The notes: a model not told the origin generated them from the sequence alone. Counted from the stretch's first letter, positions 1 through 8,351 are shown. The stretch is DNA of 64,000 bases from Arthrobacter sp. FW306-07-I (GCF_021800405.1 NZ_CP084550.1:4278001-4342000), one strand, 5' to 3'. Numbers and translations are program-made.

Positions 1-258
1 CACCAGGGAGACCGCCGCGCCACAGGCCGTGACCAGCGAAAGGATAGCCTCCTTGCCGGGCGCGTCGATGCTGATCGCCTGCTGGCCGATAAACACGTTG
101 ATGGGGCCGAAGAACGCCGCGTTGATGCCCACGTTCACCAGCACCAGGCCGGTGACCCAGCGGGCGGTTACTTTGTGCACCGGTTCGGCGAGCGCCGCCG
201 TCGTACTAACACCTTCGGAGGTGCCACCCGGCGGCACGGGCGTGTGGAACGGACTCAT
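1..258 (-). CDS. MFS transporter, N-terminal part (runs off window)
   Basis: The first 86 codons of a membrane transporter are visible, starting at an ATG at 258 with a GGGGGAG-type ribosome site about 9 bases upstream on the minus strand. A hydrophilic N-terminus is followed by a hydrophobic helix (WVTGLVLVNVGINAAFF) and a second helix beginning at the window edge. The stretch between them (GQQAISIDAPGKEAILSLV) matches the loop pattern of an actinobacterial MFS subgroup. It is divergent from the rraA-type gene. Family is fairly sure; substrate cannot be read from this fragment. Confidence 0.7.
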   Translation of the reverse strand, partial: MSPFHTPVPPGGTSEGVSTTAALAEPVHKVTARWVTGLVLVNVGINAAFFGPINVFIGQQAISIDAPGKEAILSLVTACGAAVSLV

Positions 259-386
259 TCGCTTGGCTCCCCCTGCTGCGGCCGGTTGGCGGTGGGATCA
301 GACTATCGTGGGCGGTAGCCGGCCGCCCGGGTAATTGGCGGCCTATCGCCCAAGGAACAACGTTGGCAAGGACAAAGGAGACCCAG

Positions 387-881
387 ATGAGCGCACCCAC
401 CCCGGCAGAAGGCACAGCGGTGAACACGGCAGACCTTTACGATGAGCGCGGGGACGAACTGGCGTCCGTCTCCCTGCAGTTCCAGTCCCTGGGCGGCCGC
501 TCGCACTTCAGCGGTCCCGTGCGCACCATCCGCTGCTTCCAGGACAACGCCCTGGTGAAGTCGACGCTCAATTCCCCAGGCAACGGGGCCGTGCTGGTGG
601 TGGACGGCGGCGGTTCGCTGGGCACCGCGCTGATGGGGGACATGATCGCCGAAAGCGCCGTGGCGAACGGGTGGGCCGGCGTCGTCATCAATGGGGCCAT
701 CCGCGACCGACTGGCCATCGCGCGGCTGGACCTGGGCGTCAAGGCCCTGGGCAGCAACCCAAGGAAGAGCCTGAAGGCCGGCGCAGGCGAGGTGGACGTG
801 GATGTGGTGATTGACGGCGTGACCTTCCGCCCCGGAGCCACCGTCTGGTGCGACCCGGACGGAATCCTCGTGGAGCCGTAG
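387..881 (+). CDS. rraA: RraA family protein
   Basis: A 164-residue protein of the RraA/class II aldolase-like fold, the usual length for the family. Members either bind RNase E and inhibit it or, in related branches, cleave 4-hydroxy-4-methyl-2-oxoglutarate and decarboxylate oxaloacetate using a divalent metal. The family signature is visible: G84 in GDM, then R106-D107 in NGAIRD, the metal and substrate pocket of the aldolase branch. Start chosen at 387 because AAAGGAG lies 6 bases upstream; an upstream in-frame ATG at 363 lacks such a site. Because the aldolase G...RD motif is intact, either role is possible; the automatic RNase-regulator label is a convention. Confidence 0.85.
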   Translation: MSAPTPAEGTAVNTADLYDERGDELASVSLQFQSLGGRSHFSGPVRTIRCFQDNALVKSTLNSPGNGAVLVVDGGGSLGTALMGDMIAESAVANGWAGVVINGAIRDRLAIARLDLGVKALGSNPRKSLKAGAGEVDVDVVIDGVTFRPGATVWCDPDGILVEP

Positions 882-921
882 CGGAAAAGTCCGCAGGGCG
901 GGGAATAGAAAGAGCGGGTAA

Positions 922-944
922 GATAGTTACTGAAAGCAACTATC
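922..944. promoter_or_regulatory. Inverted repeat upstream of DHA2 transporter gene
   Basis: GATAGTT (922-928) and AACTATC (938-944) form a perfect 7-bp dyad with a 9-base spacer. It overlaps a TAAGAT sequence (919-924) that could be a -10 element and lies about 35 bases before the transporter start, so it is a plausible repressor operator. No regulator gene is adjacent. Confidence 0.4.
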
Positions 945-979
945 GCTGCTTATATCCTTTTCTTTCCCTTGGAGCACCC

Positions 980-2644
980 ATGTCCAAATCCACGGCCGCG
1001 CCCGGCGCGGGAGAAACCCTGACGCGACGCCAGATCGTCACCGTGATGGTGGGCCTGATGCTGGGCATGTTCCTGGCGTCCCTTGACCAGACCATCGTTT
1101 CCACGTCCATCTACACCATCGCCAATGACCTTGACGGGCTCTCGCTGCAGGCGTGGGCCACCACGGCGTACCTCATCACCTCCACTGTCAGCACCCCGCT
1201 GTACGGCAAGCTGAGCGACATCTTTGGCCGCCGTCCGCTGTACCTGACCGCGATCGCCGTCTTCCTGGTGGGCTCCATCTACGCCGGGTCCGTGCACTCG
1301 ATGACCGAGCTTGCCATTGCCCGCGGCATCCAGGGCCTGGGCGCCGGCGGCCTGCTGGCCCTGGCGCTGACCATCATCGGGGACATCGTTTCCTTGAAGG
1401 ACCGCGCCAAGTACCAGGGCTACTTCATGTCCGTGTTCGGCATCTCCTCGGTCCTGGGCCCGGTGGTGGGCGGCGCGTTCGCCGGCTCCGCCAACATCCT
1501 GGGCTTTGACGGCTGGCGCTGGGTGTTCTTCATCAACCTGCCCATCGGACTGGCCGCCCTGGTGGTGGTGTTCCTGTTCCTGCACCTGCCGGCGAAACAC
1601 CTCAAGCAGAGGATCGACTACTGGGGCGCCGCCGCCATCACGGTGGCCATCGTTCCGCTGCTCCTGGTGGCCGAACAAGGCCGCTCGTGGGGCTGGGCGT
1701 CCACCAACTCGTTCCTTTGCTACGGGGTGGGCATCCTGGGCATCGCGTGGTTCCTGCTCGCCGAGAAGCGCGCGGGGGACTATGCCCTGATTCCGCTGCG
1801 GCTCTTCAGCAACATCACGTTCGGGCTGTCCTCGCTGCTGAACTTCATCATCGGCATCGGCATGTTCGGTGCCATCGCGATGCTCCCCATGTACCTGCAG
1901 CTGGTCAAGGGCCTCACCCCCACGGAGGCCGGCCTGATGATGATCACCTTCACCGTCGGCATCCTCTTTGGCTCCATCACCGCCGGCCGCACCATTTCGG
2001 CCTCCGGCACATTCCGCATCTTCCCCATCATGGGCACCGGCATCCTCACCGCCGCCGCCCTGGTGATGGGCTCGGTCCTGAAAGTGGACACAGGGTTGTG
2101 GGTTCCCGGCCTGATCGCGGTGTTCTTCGGCGTCGGCCTGGGCTTCTGCATGCAGCCGCTCACCCTGGCCATGCAGACCTCGGTGCCGCCGCGCGACATG
2201 GGCGTGGGAACCTCCTCCGCCGCCTTCTTCCGCTCCATGGGCGGCGCCGTGGGCACCGCCGTCTTCATCTCCATGCTGTTCAGCCTGGCCGCTGACAGGA
2301 TCGCCGAGGGCATGAAGTCCGCCGCCACGGATCCTGCCTATTTGGCCGTCCTCAAGGATCCCGCGGTGGCCTCGGACCCGGCCAACGCCAAGCTGTACGA
2401 CTTCTTCAAGAACGGCGCCTCCAACGATTCGCTGAACGACACCAGCTGGCTGCACACGGCCAACAGCACGCTGACCCGCCCCATCACCGAAGGGTTCGCC
2501 ACGTCCATCGACACGGTGATGCTGACGGCTGCGGCGCTCACCGGCCTGGCGTTCCTCATCAGCTTCGCCCTGCCGCGGAAGAAGCTGACAGACCAGAAGG
2601 CCTCGCCGCAGGACAAGGACGACATGCAGATCCCGGCACACTAG
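980..2644 (+). CDS. DHA2-family MFS drug efflux transporter (EmrB/QacA type)
   Basis: A 554-residue integral membrane protein with the 14-helix layout of the DHA2 drug:proton antiporter family. The N-terminal motif LDQTIVSTS corresponds to the conserved LD-T-VN-A-P motif of helix 1, and GKLSDIFGRRPLY is the canonical loop 2-3 motif of MFS carriers. Start set at ATG 980 with GGAG 5 bases upstream; the longer open frame from 848 would overlap rraA and has no ribosome site. A strong terminator follows at 2662-2692. Family is certain; substrates are unknown. Confidence 0.9.
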   Translation: MSKSTAAPGAGETLTRRQIVTVMVGLMLGMFLASLDQTIVSTSIYTIANDLDGLSLQAWATTAYLITSTVSTPLYGKLSDIFGRRPLYLTAIAVFLVGSIYAGSVHSMTELAIARGIQGLGAGGLLALALTIIGDIVSLKDRAKYQGYFMSVFGISSVLGPVVGGAFAGSANILGFDGWRWVFFINLPIGLAALVVVFLFLHLPAKHLKQRIDYWGAAAITVAIVPLLLVAEQGRSWGWASTNSFLCYGVGILGIAWFLLAEKRAGDYALIPLRLFSNITFGLSSLLNFIIGIGMFGAIAMLPMYLQLVKGLTPTEAGLMMITFTVGILFGSITAGRTISASGTFRIFPIMGTGILTAAALVMGSVLKVDTGLWVPGLIAVFFGVGLGFCMQPLTLAMQTSVPPRDMGVGTSSAAFFRSMGGAVGTAVFISMLFSLAADRIAEGMKSAATDPAYLAVLKDPAVASDPANAKLYDFFKNGASNDSLNDTSWLHTANSTLTRPITEGFATSIDTVMLTAAALTGLAFLISFALPRKKLTDQKASPQDKDDMQIPAH

Positions 2645-2661
2645 CCCGGGCACTAAGACCA

Positions 2662-2703
2662 GACGACGACGGCGGCACGGCCCGTCGTCGTCGTCTTCTT
2701 TTT
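2662..2703 (+). terminator. Rho-independent terminator after DHA2 gene
   Basis: GACGACGACGG (2662-2672) pairs perfectly with CCGTCGTCGTC (2682-2692) around a 9-base loop, followed by a T-rich run (GTCTTCTTTTT). Confidence 0.85.
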
Positions 2704-2850
2704 GGCGCGCATCACCGCTTGGGCGGGCCCCCTAAGTGGATCGGGGAGCCATGGCGTGGAACACTACCGTAAGTACACTGGCCATTCGGTCGGTTCTGCA
2801 GCCGACGACGTCCGCACCGCTTCCACCCATTCCAGAACCCAGGGAGAACC

Positions 2851-4293
2851 ATGCCCACTGCACAGGAGCAGACCAACACCGGGATACCGCGGCGGGTGAT
2901 CTGGCTGGCCCTCGCGGGGGCGGTGGGCGGATTCCTCTTCGGGTTCGACTCGTCCGTGGTCAACGGTGCCGTGGACGCCCTGAAGGGAGAATTCGCGCTG
3001 TCCGAGGCCGTGACCGGCTTCGCCGTGGCCGTCGCCCTCCTGGGCTGCGCGGCGGGCGCCTTCCTGGCGGGCAGGGTGGCGGACCGCCATGGCCGCATCC
3101 CCGCCATGAAGCTGGGCGCACTGCTCTTCCTGGTCAGCGCCCTGGGTACCGGCTTCGCCTTCGGCGTATGGGATCTGGTGTTCTGGCGCTTGGTGGGCGG
3201 GCTGGGCATCGGCCTGGCCTCCGTTATCGCCCCCGCCTACATCTCCGAGATTTCACCCCGGAAGGTCCGCGGCCGCCTGGCCTCGCTGCAGCAGCTGGCC
3301 ATCACCACCGGCATCTTCGCGGCACTGTTGTCGGACGCGCTCCTGGCCACCAGCGCAGGCGGTGCGGACCAGCGCTTCTGGCTGGGCATTGAAGCGTGGC
3401 GCTGGATGTTCCTTGCCGCAGCAGTCCCCGCCGTCGTCTACGGCTGGATCGCCTTCACCCTGCCCGAATCCCCCCGGTTCCTGGTCTTCAAGGGCAAGGA
3501 GGAGGAGGCCCGGAAGGTCTTCGCCTCCATCGCCCCCTCCGAGGACACCGACCGGCACATCCGCGACATCCAGGAAGCCATCGAGGAGGACAAGATCGCC
3601 GGCCAGAAGGGCTCCCTGCGCGGCAAGACCCTGGGCCTGCAGGCCGTGGTCTGGGTGGGCATCACCCTCTCCGTGCTGCAGCAGTTCGTGGGCATTAACG
3701 TGATCTTCTACTACTCCACCACCCTGTGGAAGGCAGTGGGCTTCCAGGAGAAGGACTCCCTGGCCATCTCGGTGGCAACGTCCGTCACCAACATCCTGGT
3801 CACCCTGGTGGCCATCGCCCTGGTGGACCGGGTGGGCCGCCGCCCCATCCTCCTGACCGGATCCGTGGGCATGGCCGTGTCCCTGGGCGCCATGGCGCTG
3901 GCATTCTCGTCCGCAACCGGCAGCGGCGAGGACATCACCCTCCCCGGCGCGTGGGGTCCTGTTGCCCTGGTGGCCGCCAACGTCTTCGTCATCAGCTTCG
4001 GCGCCTCCTGGGGCCCGCTGGTGTGGGTCCTCCTGGGTGAGATCTTCCCGTCCAGGATCCGCGCCCGCGCCCTGGGCCTTGCCGCCGCGGCGCAGTGGGT
4101 GGCCAACTTCGTGATCACCCTCAGCTTCCCGGCGATGGCGGCCGCCTCGCTGCCGCTGACCTACGCCATGTACGCCCTGTTCGCGGCCGCGTCCTTCTTC
4201 TTCGTGATGTTCAAGGTGCCGGAGACCAACGGGATGTCCCTGGAGCAGGCGGAGACCCTGTTCGTCCCGAAGGGGTCGGCGAAGGTGAAGTAA
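2851..4293 (+). CDS. Sugar porter (SP) family MFS transporter
   Basis: A 480-residue, 12-helix proton-coupled sugar/polyol transporter. SP-family signatures are all present: GRVADRHGR in loop 2-3, PESPRFLV at the end of helix 6, QQFVGINVIFYY in helix 7, VDRVGRRP in loop 8-9, and the C-terminal PETNGMSLEQ. The QQFVGIN motif is the sugar-binding helix of the XylE/GlcP/IolT group. Ribosome site AGGGAG lies directly before ATG 2851. The gene stands alone between terminators, so the sugar transported cannot be inferred from neighbours. Confidence 0.92.
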   Translation: MPTAQEQTNTGIPRRVIWLALAGAVGGFLFGFDSSVVNGAVDALKGEFALSEAVTGFAVAVALLGCAAGAFLAGRVADRHGRIPAMKLGALLFLVSALGTGFAFGVWDLVFWRLVGGLGIGLASVIAPAYISEISPRKVRGRLASLQQLAITTGIFAALLSDALLATSAGGADQRFWLGIEAWRWMFLAAAVPAVVYGWIAFTLPESPRFLVFKGKEEEARKVFASIAPSEDTDRHIRDIQEAIEEDKIAGQKGSLRGKTLGLQAVVWVGITLSVLQQFVGINVIFYYSTTLWKAVGFQEKDSLAISVATSVTNILVTLVAIALVDRVGRRPILLTGSVGMAVSLGAMALAFSSATGSGEDITLPGAWGPVALVAANVFVISFGASWGPLVWVLLGEIFPSRIRARALGLAAAAQWVANFVITLSFPAMAAASLPLTYAMYALFAAASFFFVMFKVPETNGMSLEQAETLFVPKGSAKVK

Positions 4294-4315
4294 CGCCCCC
4301 TCCCCTTCCGCAGGA

Positions 4316-4362
4316 AAACAGCAGACCCTCCATCACATGGCGTGATGGAGGGTCTGCTGTTT
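4316..4362. terminator. Bidirectional terminator between convergent transporter genes
   Basis: A perfect 21-bp stem: the arm at 4316-4336 (beginning AAACAGCAGACC) is complementary to 4342-4362 (ending GGTCTGCTGTTT), with loop ATGGC. It sits between the stop of the sugar porter and the stop of the converging MFS gene, and each strand reads out through a short T run. Confidence 0.9.
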
Positions 4363-4374
4363 GAAGGGCAGTGG

Positions 4375-5601
4375 TTAGACGACGTGCGGTTCGTGCGAGG
4401 ACAGGTACTTGCGTCCGCCGAAGGCGATGGCGATGGCGATCACCATCGCCAGGGCGCCGGCGAAGAACGGAACCTGCGGGCCAAAGTGTTCACCGAGCTG
4501 CGCCGCCAGGAACGGTGCCAGCGCGCCGCCCATCCAGCGGACAAAGTTGTAGCCGGAGGACGCCACGGGCCGCGGCGAATCGGACACACCCATGGCCAGT
4601 TCGGTGTAGATGGTGTTGTTGATGCCCAGGAGCGCACCGGCCGCGATGACCAGGACGACGACGGCGGGAACCGAGTGTCCGGCTGCCAGTCCCAGCCCGG
4701 CGAGGTCCAGCATGAGCAGGAACAGCGTTCCGGTCAGGACCTTGACGGCGCCGAAGCGGTTCTGCAGGGGCGGTGCTACGAAGACGGAGAACACGGCCAC
4801 GGCAACGCCCCAGCCGAAGAAGACGCCGCCGATTCCATATGCATTCATGCCCAGGATGAACGGGGTGAAAGCCAGGATGGTGAAGAAGCCGTAGTTGTAG
4901 AACAGGCCGCTTGCCGCCGTCGTTCGCAGTCCCTTGTGGCCCAGCGCCAGCAGGGGATCGCGCAGGCGCACCTTGCGTTCGGGCAGCGGCGTGTTGGGCA
5001 GTAGGGCGATCAAGGCGATGAAGGCGGCGGCCATCAGGACGGCGGTGCCGAAGAAGGGTGCGCGCCACTGCCAACCGCCCAGGAGGGCGCCAAGGAGCGG
5101 GCCGAGGGAGATGCCAAGGCCCAGGGCGGCTTCGTAGAGGATGATGGCGGTGCCGGCGCCGCCGCTGGCGACGCCCACGATCACGGCGAGGGCGGTGGCC
5201 ACGAAGAGGGCGTTGCCCAGCCCCCAGCCGGCGCGGAAGCCCACCAGTTCACCGACGCTTGCCGACAGGCCGGACAGCGAGGAGAAGACTACGATGACGG
5301 CCAGGCCGATCAGCAGCGTCTTTTTGCCGCCGATCCGGGAGGAGACGAAGCCGGTAATCAGCATGGCCAGCGCCGTGACCAGGAAGTAGCTGGTGAACAG
5401 CAGGGATACCTGGCTGGGGCTGGCGTCCAGGTTGGTGGCGATGGCCGGGAGGATGGGGTCCACCAGCCCGATGCCCATGAAGGCGAACACCGCGGCGAGG
5501 GCGGTTGCCCATACCGCCTTGGGCTGCTTCAGGAATGAGGCTTTTTCAGCCTGCAAAGTTGATTCTGGTGCTTGCAGGGATTCTGCGAGCTGGCCGTCCA
5601 T
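4375..5601 (-). CDS. MFS transporter, DHA1-type efflux carrier
   Basis: A 408-residue, 12-helix major facilitator. Helix 1 carries FAFMGIGLVDPILPAIA, typical of 12-helix drug efflux carriers, and loop 2-3 carries GFVSSRIGGKKTLL, a diverged version of the MFS G-X-X-X-D-R-x-G-R-K/R motif. It follows a marR gene by 33 bases on the same strand, so it is likely the exported target of that regulator. Such marR-efflux pairs usually respond to phenolic or antibiotic-like compounds; that role is inferred. Confidence 0.88.
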   Translation of the reverse strand: MDGQLAESLQAPESTLQAEKASFLKQPKAVWATALAAVFAFMGIGLVDPILPAIATNLDASPSQVSLLFTSYFLVTALAMLITGFVSSRIGGKKTLLIGLAVIVVFSSLSGLSASVGELVGFRAGWGLGNALFVATALAVIVGVASGGAGTAIILYEAALGLGISLGPLLGALLGGWQWRAPFFGTAVLMAAAFIALIALLPNTPLPERKVRLRDPLLALGHKGLRTTAASGLFYNYGFFTILAFTPFILGMNAYGIGGVFFGWGVAVAVFSVFVAPPLQNRFGAVKVLTGTLFLLMLDLAGLGLAAGHSVPAVVVLVIAAGALLGINNTIYTELAMGVSDSPRPVASSGYNFVRWMGGALAPFLAAQLGEHFGPQVPFFAGALAMVIAIAIAFGGRKYLSSHEPHVV

Positions 5602-5634
5602 GGAGGGTACTCCTAAGTTTCAGTACGAATCGGT

Positions 5635-6075
5635 TCAGTTCTGGAGGGAGGCGTTGATTTTGTCGATGACCGGCAGGGCCTCGGCCAGGGCTTTGCGGTC
5701 CTGGTCGGTGAGGGTGCTTAGGATTTCGGCCATCACCTGGTTGCGGCGCCTGTTGGCGGAGTCGACGGCGGCGCGGCCTTCTTCAGTCAGGATCACCCGG
5801 ACGGCGCGGGAGTCCGCAGGGTCCGGCTCGCGGCGGGCCAGGCCCGCGCGCTCAAGCTTGATGATCTGTTCCGTGGCGCTGGGCACGCGGACCCCCAGGT
5901 TCCGGGCGATCTCGCCGACGCGCTGGCCTTCACCGAGCAGCATCTTGAGGGTACTGAGCTGGGCGGCGCTGAGCTCACCGTCGGCGTCGAGGCGCCGGAC
6001 CAGGTACACACTGTGGCGGAGGGCTTCGCGGAACCCGCTGGCAAGTTCCTGCAGCTTGGCATCGTCGGTATTCAT
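5635..6075 (-). CDS. MarR family transcriptional regulator
   Basis: A 146-residue winged-helix regulator of MarR type. The recognition region VGEIARNLGVRVPSATEQIIKLE and the wing DPADSRAVRVILTEEG (the D-x-R-x-x-x-v-x-L-T motif) are clear. Start set at ATG 6075 (MNTDDAK); two extra upstream codon-poor residues would place the start inside the operator repeats. It heads a two-gene operon with the MFS gene and its promoter region carries tandem TTAGG-type repeats, consistent with autoregulation. Confidence 0.9.
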   Translation of the reverse strand: MNTDDAKLQELASGFREALRHSVYLVRRLDADGELSAAQLSTLKMLLGEGQRVGEIARNLGVRVPSATEQIIKLERAGLARREPDPADSRAVRVILTEEGRAAVDSANRRRNQVMAEILSTLTDQDRKALAEALPVIDKINASLQN

Positions 6076-6076
6076 C

Positions 6077-6108
6077 GTTAGGTAGCCTAACATTTAGGCA
6101 CCCTAACG
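6077..6108. promoter_or_regulatory. Tandem TTAGG-N3-CCTAA operator before marR
   Basis: GTTAGGTAGCCTAAC (6077-6091) is a perfect 6-3-6 palindrome and is followed by TTAGGCACCCTAA (6094-6106), a second copy with 5-bp arms. The centres are 16 bases apart, on nearly the same DNA face. Position directly before the marR start suggests MarR autoregulation. Confidence 0.6.
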
Positions 6109-6117
6109 GTCAATGCG

Positions 6118-6657
6118 TCAGAGGGCCAGCTTCATGCCGACGTGGCTGGCCTCGAATCCCAGTTGTTCGTAGAACCGGTGTGCCGCCGAGCGGCTTTTGT
6201 GGGTGGTCAGCTGCATCAGGGTGCAGCCCCGGCTCCGGGACTCCTGCACAGCCCATCCCACCATCAGCTTGCCGATGCCCTGGCCGCGAAGGGACGCTGC
6301 CACCCGGACGCCCTCCAGCTGCGAGCGCCAGGCTCCCTGGCGGGAGATGCCGGGGAGGAAGCTCAGCTGGAACGTGGCAACCACCGGTCCCGCGTTCTTG
6401 CCCGGGGGCACTGCTTCCCCTACCAGCAGCAGGTGGGCGGGATCAGCCTGAATGGCTTCGAAGGCGCGCCGGTACGGCTCCAGGTCCCGGGCCGCCTCGC
6501 GGCCGGCCCCCAAAGCATCGTCAGCCAGCAGCTGCACCATGGCGGGCAGGTCCGCGCGGGCGGCGTGGCGGAGGCGGAACGTGCCGCCGTCGACGTCGGC
6601 GGTGAACACTGTGGGCGCGGCATCCGGGGTAAGGGTCACCCGCCCAGCTTGGCACAA
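6118..6657 (-). CDS. GNAT family N-acetyltransferase
   Basis: A 179-residue acetyl-CoA-dependent acetyltransferase. The acetyl-CoA pyrophosphate loop is seen as VAASLRGQGIGKLMVGW, and the C-terminal HKSRSAAHRFYEQLGFE is the typical last helix and strand of the GNAT fold. The N-terminal half (FRLRHAARADLPAMVQLLADD) is also family-like. The ORF start at 6657 has no clear ribosome site; a GTG at 6639 is an equally good start. Substrate unknown. It is separated from the marR gene by 42 bases of same-strand DNA. Confidence 0.85.
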   Translation of the reverse strand: MCQAGRVTLTPDAAPTVFTADVDGGTFRLRHAARADLPAMVQLLADDALGAGREAARDLEPYRRAFEAIQADPAHLLLVGEAVPPGKNAGPVVATFQLSFLPGISRQGAWRSQLEGVRVAASLRGQGIGKLMVGWAVQESRSRGCTLMQLTTHKSRSAAHRFYEQLGFEASHVGMKLAL

Positions 6658-6664
6658 ACAAAGA

Positions 6665-6679
6665 ACGACGCCGGCACTT
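6665..6679. repeat. Outer arm of interrupted mannitol-operon terminator
   Basis: ACGACGCCGGCACTT (6665-6679) is exactly complementary to AAGTGCCGGCGTCGT at 8369-8383 on the other side of the IS30 element. On the minus strand the second arm is followed by TCTTTGTTTG. Together they read as a Rho-independent terminator for mtlAD that has been split by the insertion. Confidence 0.6.
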
Positions 6680-6717
6680 GGGGGCGGTTTCTAGGGGTCG
6701 TTGCAACACTGCTGGTG

Positions 6718-8310
6718 TTATGTGGTCATTAGTAGATCACGCAGACGCTCGGCTGGGGTGTCCCAGCCGAGCGTTTTGCGTGGTCGGCTGTTGAGTTCTT
6801 GGGCGACGTGTTCGAGGTCTTCGGGGCCATAGATGGATAGGTCCGTGCCTTTTTCGAAGTATTGGCGCAGCAAGCCATTGGTGTTTTCGTTGGAGCCGCG
6901 TTGCCAGGGGCTGGCGGGGTCGCAGAAGTAGACCTGCATGTCCGTGGCCATGGTGAAGGATTTGTGGGCTGCCATTTCCGCGCCCTGGTCCCAGGTCAGG
7001 GAGCCTCGGAGGTGTTCGGGGAGTGTCTTCATCGTGGCGATGAGGCCATCACGGACGGTTTCGGCGGTGTGGTCTCCGGGCAGATGGACGAGCATGACGT
7101 ATCTGGTGGTGCGTTCAACGAGGGTGGCGATGGCGGACTGGTTGCTTGCCCCGGTGATCAGGTCTCCTTCCCAGTGTCCTGGAACGGCGCGGTCTTCAAC
7201 TTCGGGTGGGCGTTCGGAGATCATCACCATAGGGTCAGCGAAGCGGGGCTGCCGCTGCTGGGGGTCCTTGTGAGGCTTACGGCGCGTCCGGCCGGTGCGC
7301 AGAGCTGCCTGGACTTCACGTTTGAGTCCTCCGCGGGCCTGGAAGTAGAGGGCCTGATAGATCGTTTCTGGGCTCACGCGCATCTCCGGGTCGTTGGGAA
7401 ACTTCCTGATCAGCTTGTTGCTGATCTGTTCCGGTGACCAGCGCCGAAGCAGCTTCTTCTTCACATACTTTCGTAACCGGTGGTGAGTGACCAGCTTGCT
7501 GTCCTTGGGCCGGGGCCGCCGGGCGGTCGCGGCACGTTGGGCTGCATAGGCGTAATACTTCCCATCGTTGACACTGTTCCTGGCCAGTTCCCGGCTGATG
7601 GTCGAGGCGGACCGGCCCAGCTCCCTGGCGATCTTCCGGACCGGTGTGCCGGCAGCGCGGAGGTCAGCAATCCGTTCCCGGTCCTGCAAAGTCAGGAATC
7701 TGGCATCCAGTGGTTTCTCCAAGGCCGCAAGTGCGGGAAACGCGCCAGAATCGGTGATCGCTTCGTCGGTGGTCAGTGTCATCACACCACTGGTGTAATC
7801 GACCCGGCGGCCATCACGGTAGATTCGCCCGTTCCGTGTCCTTCTGACCCCGTTGTCCCATTCCTGGGCCGTGCACCGGTTAATGCCCAGTTCTTTGGCA
7901 GCCTCCCGGCGTGTCATTCCAGCTTCGCGGAGCTTGCGGAAATCCTCACGGCTGGGGCCTTCCGTGCGTTTCCGCGCAAGCCCGGCCTTCTGGGTCCACT
8001 TGTAACAAGTTTGACGGCTCAACCCCAGTTCGGCAGCGGCAACCGTAGTGCTACCGGTACGCGCCAAAGCCTTGAAGAACGCTGCCTTCACCTCCGGGGT
8101 TACTCTCGCCCCACGGACATTCCCGCCATTTATGGTGCCGGCAGATATTCCCGCCTCACGCAGCCACCGGTAGCACGCCGACGGTTTAAGCCCGAGCTCA
8201 GCCGCGGCAAGAGCAACACTCCCCGCGCTTGCCAGTGCCCGGAAGAACCCTTCCCTTTCCCCGGAGGTATAGCTCCGTCGAGGGGTCCTGCCCTCGCTTA
8301 AAGACGACAT
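6718..8310 (-). CDS. IS30 family transposase
   Basis: A 530-residue DDE transposase, long for IS30 (commonly 320-400). The N-terminal third holds two repeated helix-turn-helix segments (AAAELGLKPSACYRWLREAG and AAAELGLSRQTCYKWTQKAG) and a third related one (RREAAKELGINRCTAQEW). Then comes the IS30 HTH (IARELGRSASTISREL) and the catalytic core with D383 in GHWEGDLITG, D441 in TWDQGAEM and E475 in SNENTNGLLRQYF. All three catalytic residues are intact and the frame is open, so the element may be active. Start set at ATG 8310, with GGGAG about 11 bases upstream. Confidence 0.92.
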   Translation of the reverse strand: MSSLSEGRTPRRSYTSGEREGFFRALASAGSVALAAAELGLKPSACYRWLREAGISAGTINGGNVRGARVTPEVKAAFFKALARTGSTTVAAAELGLSRQTCYKWTQKAGLARKRTEGPSREDFRKLREAGMTRREAAKELGINRCTAQEWDNGVRRTRNGRIYRDGRRVDYTSGVMTLTTDEAITDSGAFPALAALEKPLDARFLTLQDRERIADLRAAGTPVRKIARELGRSASTISRELARNSVNDGKYYAYAAQRAATARRPRPKDSKLVTHHRLRKYVKKKLLRRWSPEQISNKLIRKFPNDPEMRVSPETIYQALYFQARGGLKREVQAALRTGRTRRKPHKDPQQRQPRFADPMVMISERPPEVEDRAVPGHWEGDLITGASNQSAIATLVERTTRYVMLVHLPGDHTAETVRDGLIATMKTLPEHLRGSLTWDQGAEMAAHKSFTMATDMQVYFCDPASPWQRGSNENTNGLLRQYFEKGTDLSIYGPEDLEHVAQELNSRPRKTLGWDTPAERLRDLLMTT

Positions 8311-8351
8311 GGTCGTTGCAACTCCCAAAACTAAGGGGTGTTGCAACGACC
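8311..8351. repeat. Hairpin at IS30 right end, before transposase start
   Basis: GGTCGTTGCAAC (8311-8322) and GTTGCAACGACC (8340-8351) are perfect 12-bp complements. The outer arm is part of the terminal inverted repeat and the inner arm abuts the transposase ATG. On an mRNA entering from outside, the stem would hide the start region; the Shine-Dalgarno-like GGGAG straddles the stem edge. Confidence 0.65.

Noticed and set aside
950..2653. 567-codon open frame on the minus strand opposite the DHA2 transporter
   Set aside because: Low-complexity Gly/Asp/His/Gln-rich translation with no domain, caused by G/C-rich codon positions of the real gene. Similar shadows opposite ptsI (12663-14972), purB (39341-40822) and the 56-58 kb operon were dropped for the same reason.
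4316..4362. 21-bp inverted repeat as recombination or attachment site
   Set aside because: It lies exactly between two convergent stop codons with T runs at both ends, which fits a bidirectional terminator.
6077..6108. DtxR/IdeR iron box upstream of marR
   Set aside because: The half-sites resemble it but spacing is one base short of the 19-bp iron box in each dyad, and the adjacent gene is a MarR regulator of an efflux carrier.
6665..6694. Treating the outer 15-bp repeat (6665-6679/8369-8383) as the IS30 terminal repeat
   Set aside because: The two sides differ between the outer repeat and the CTAG, whereas the inner GGTCGTTGCAACAC repeats match. The outer arms plus a T-rich tail fit a pre-existing terminator better.
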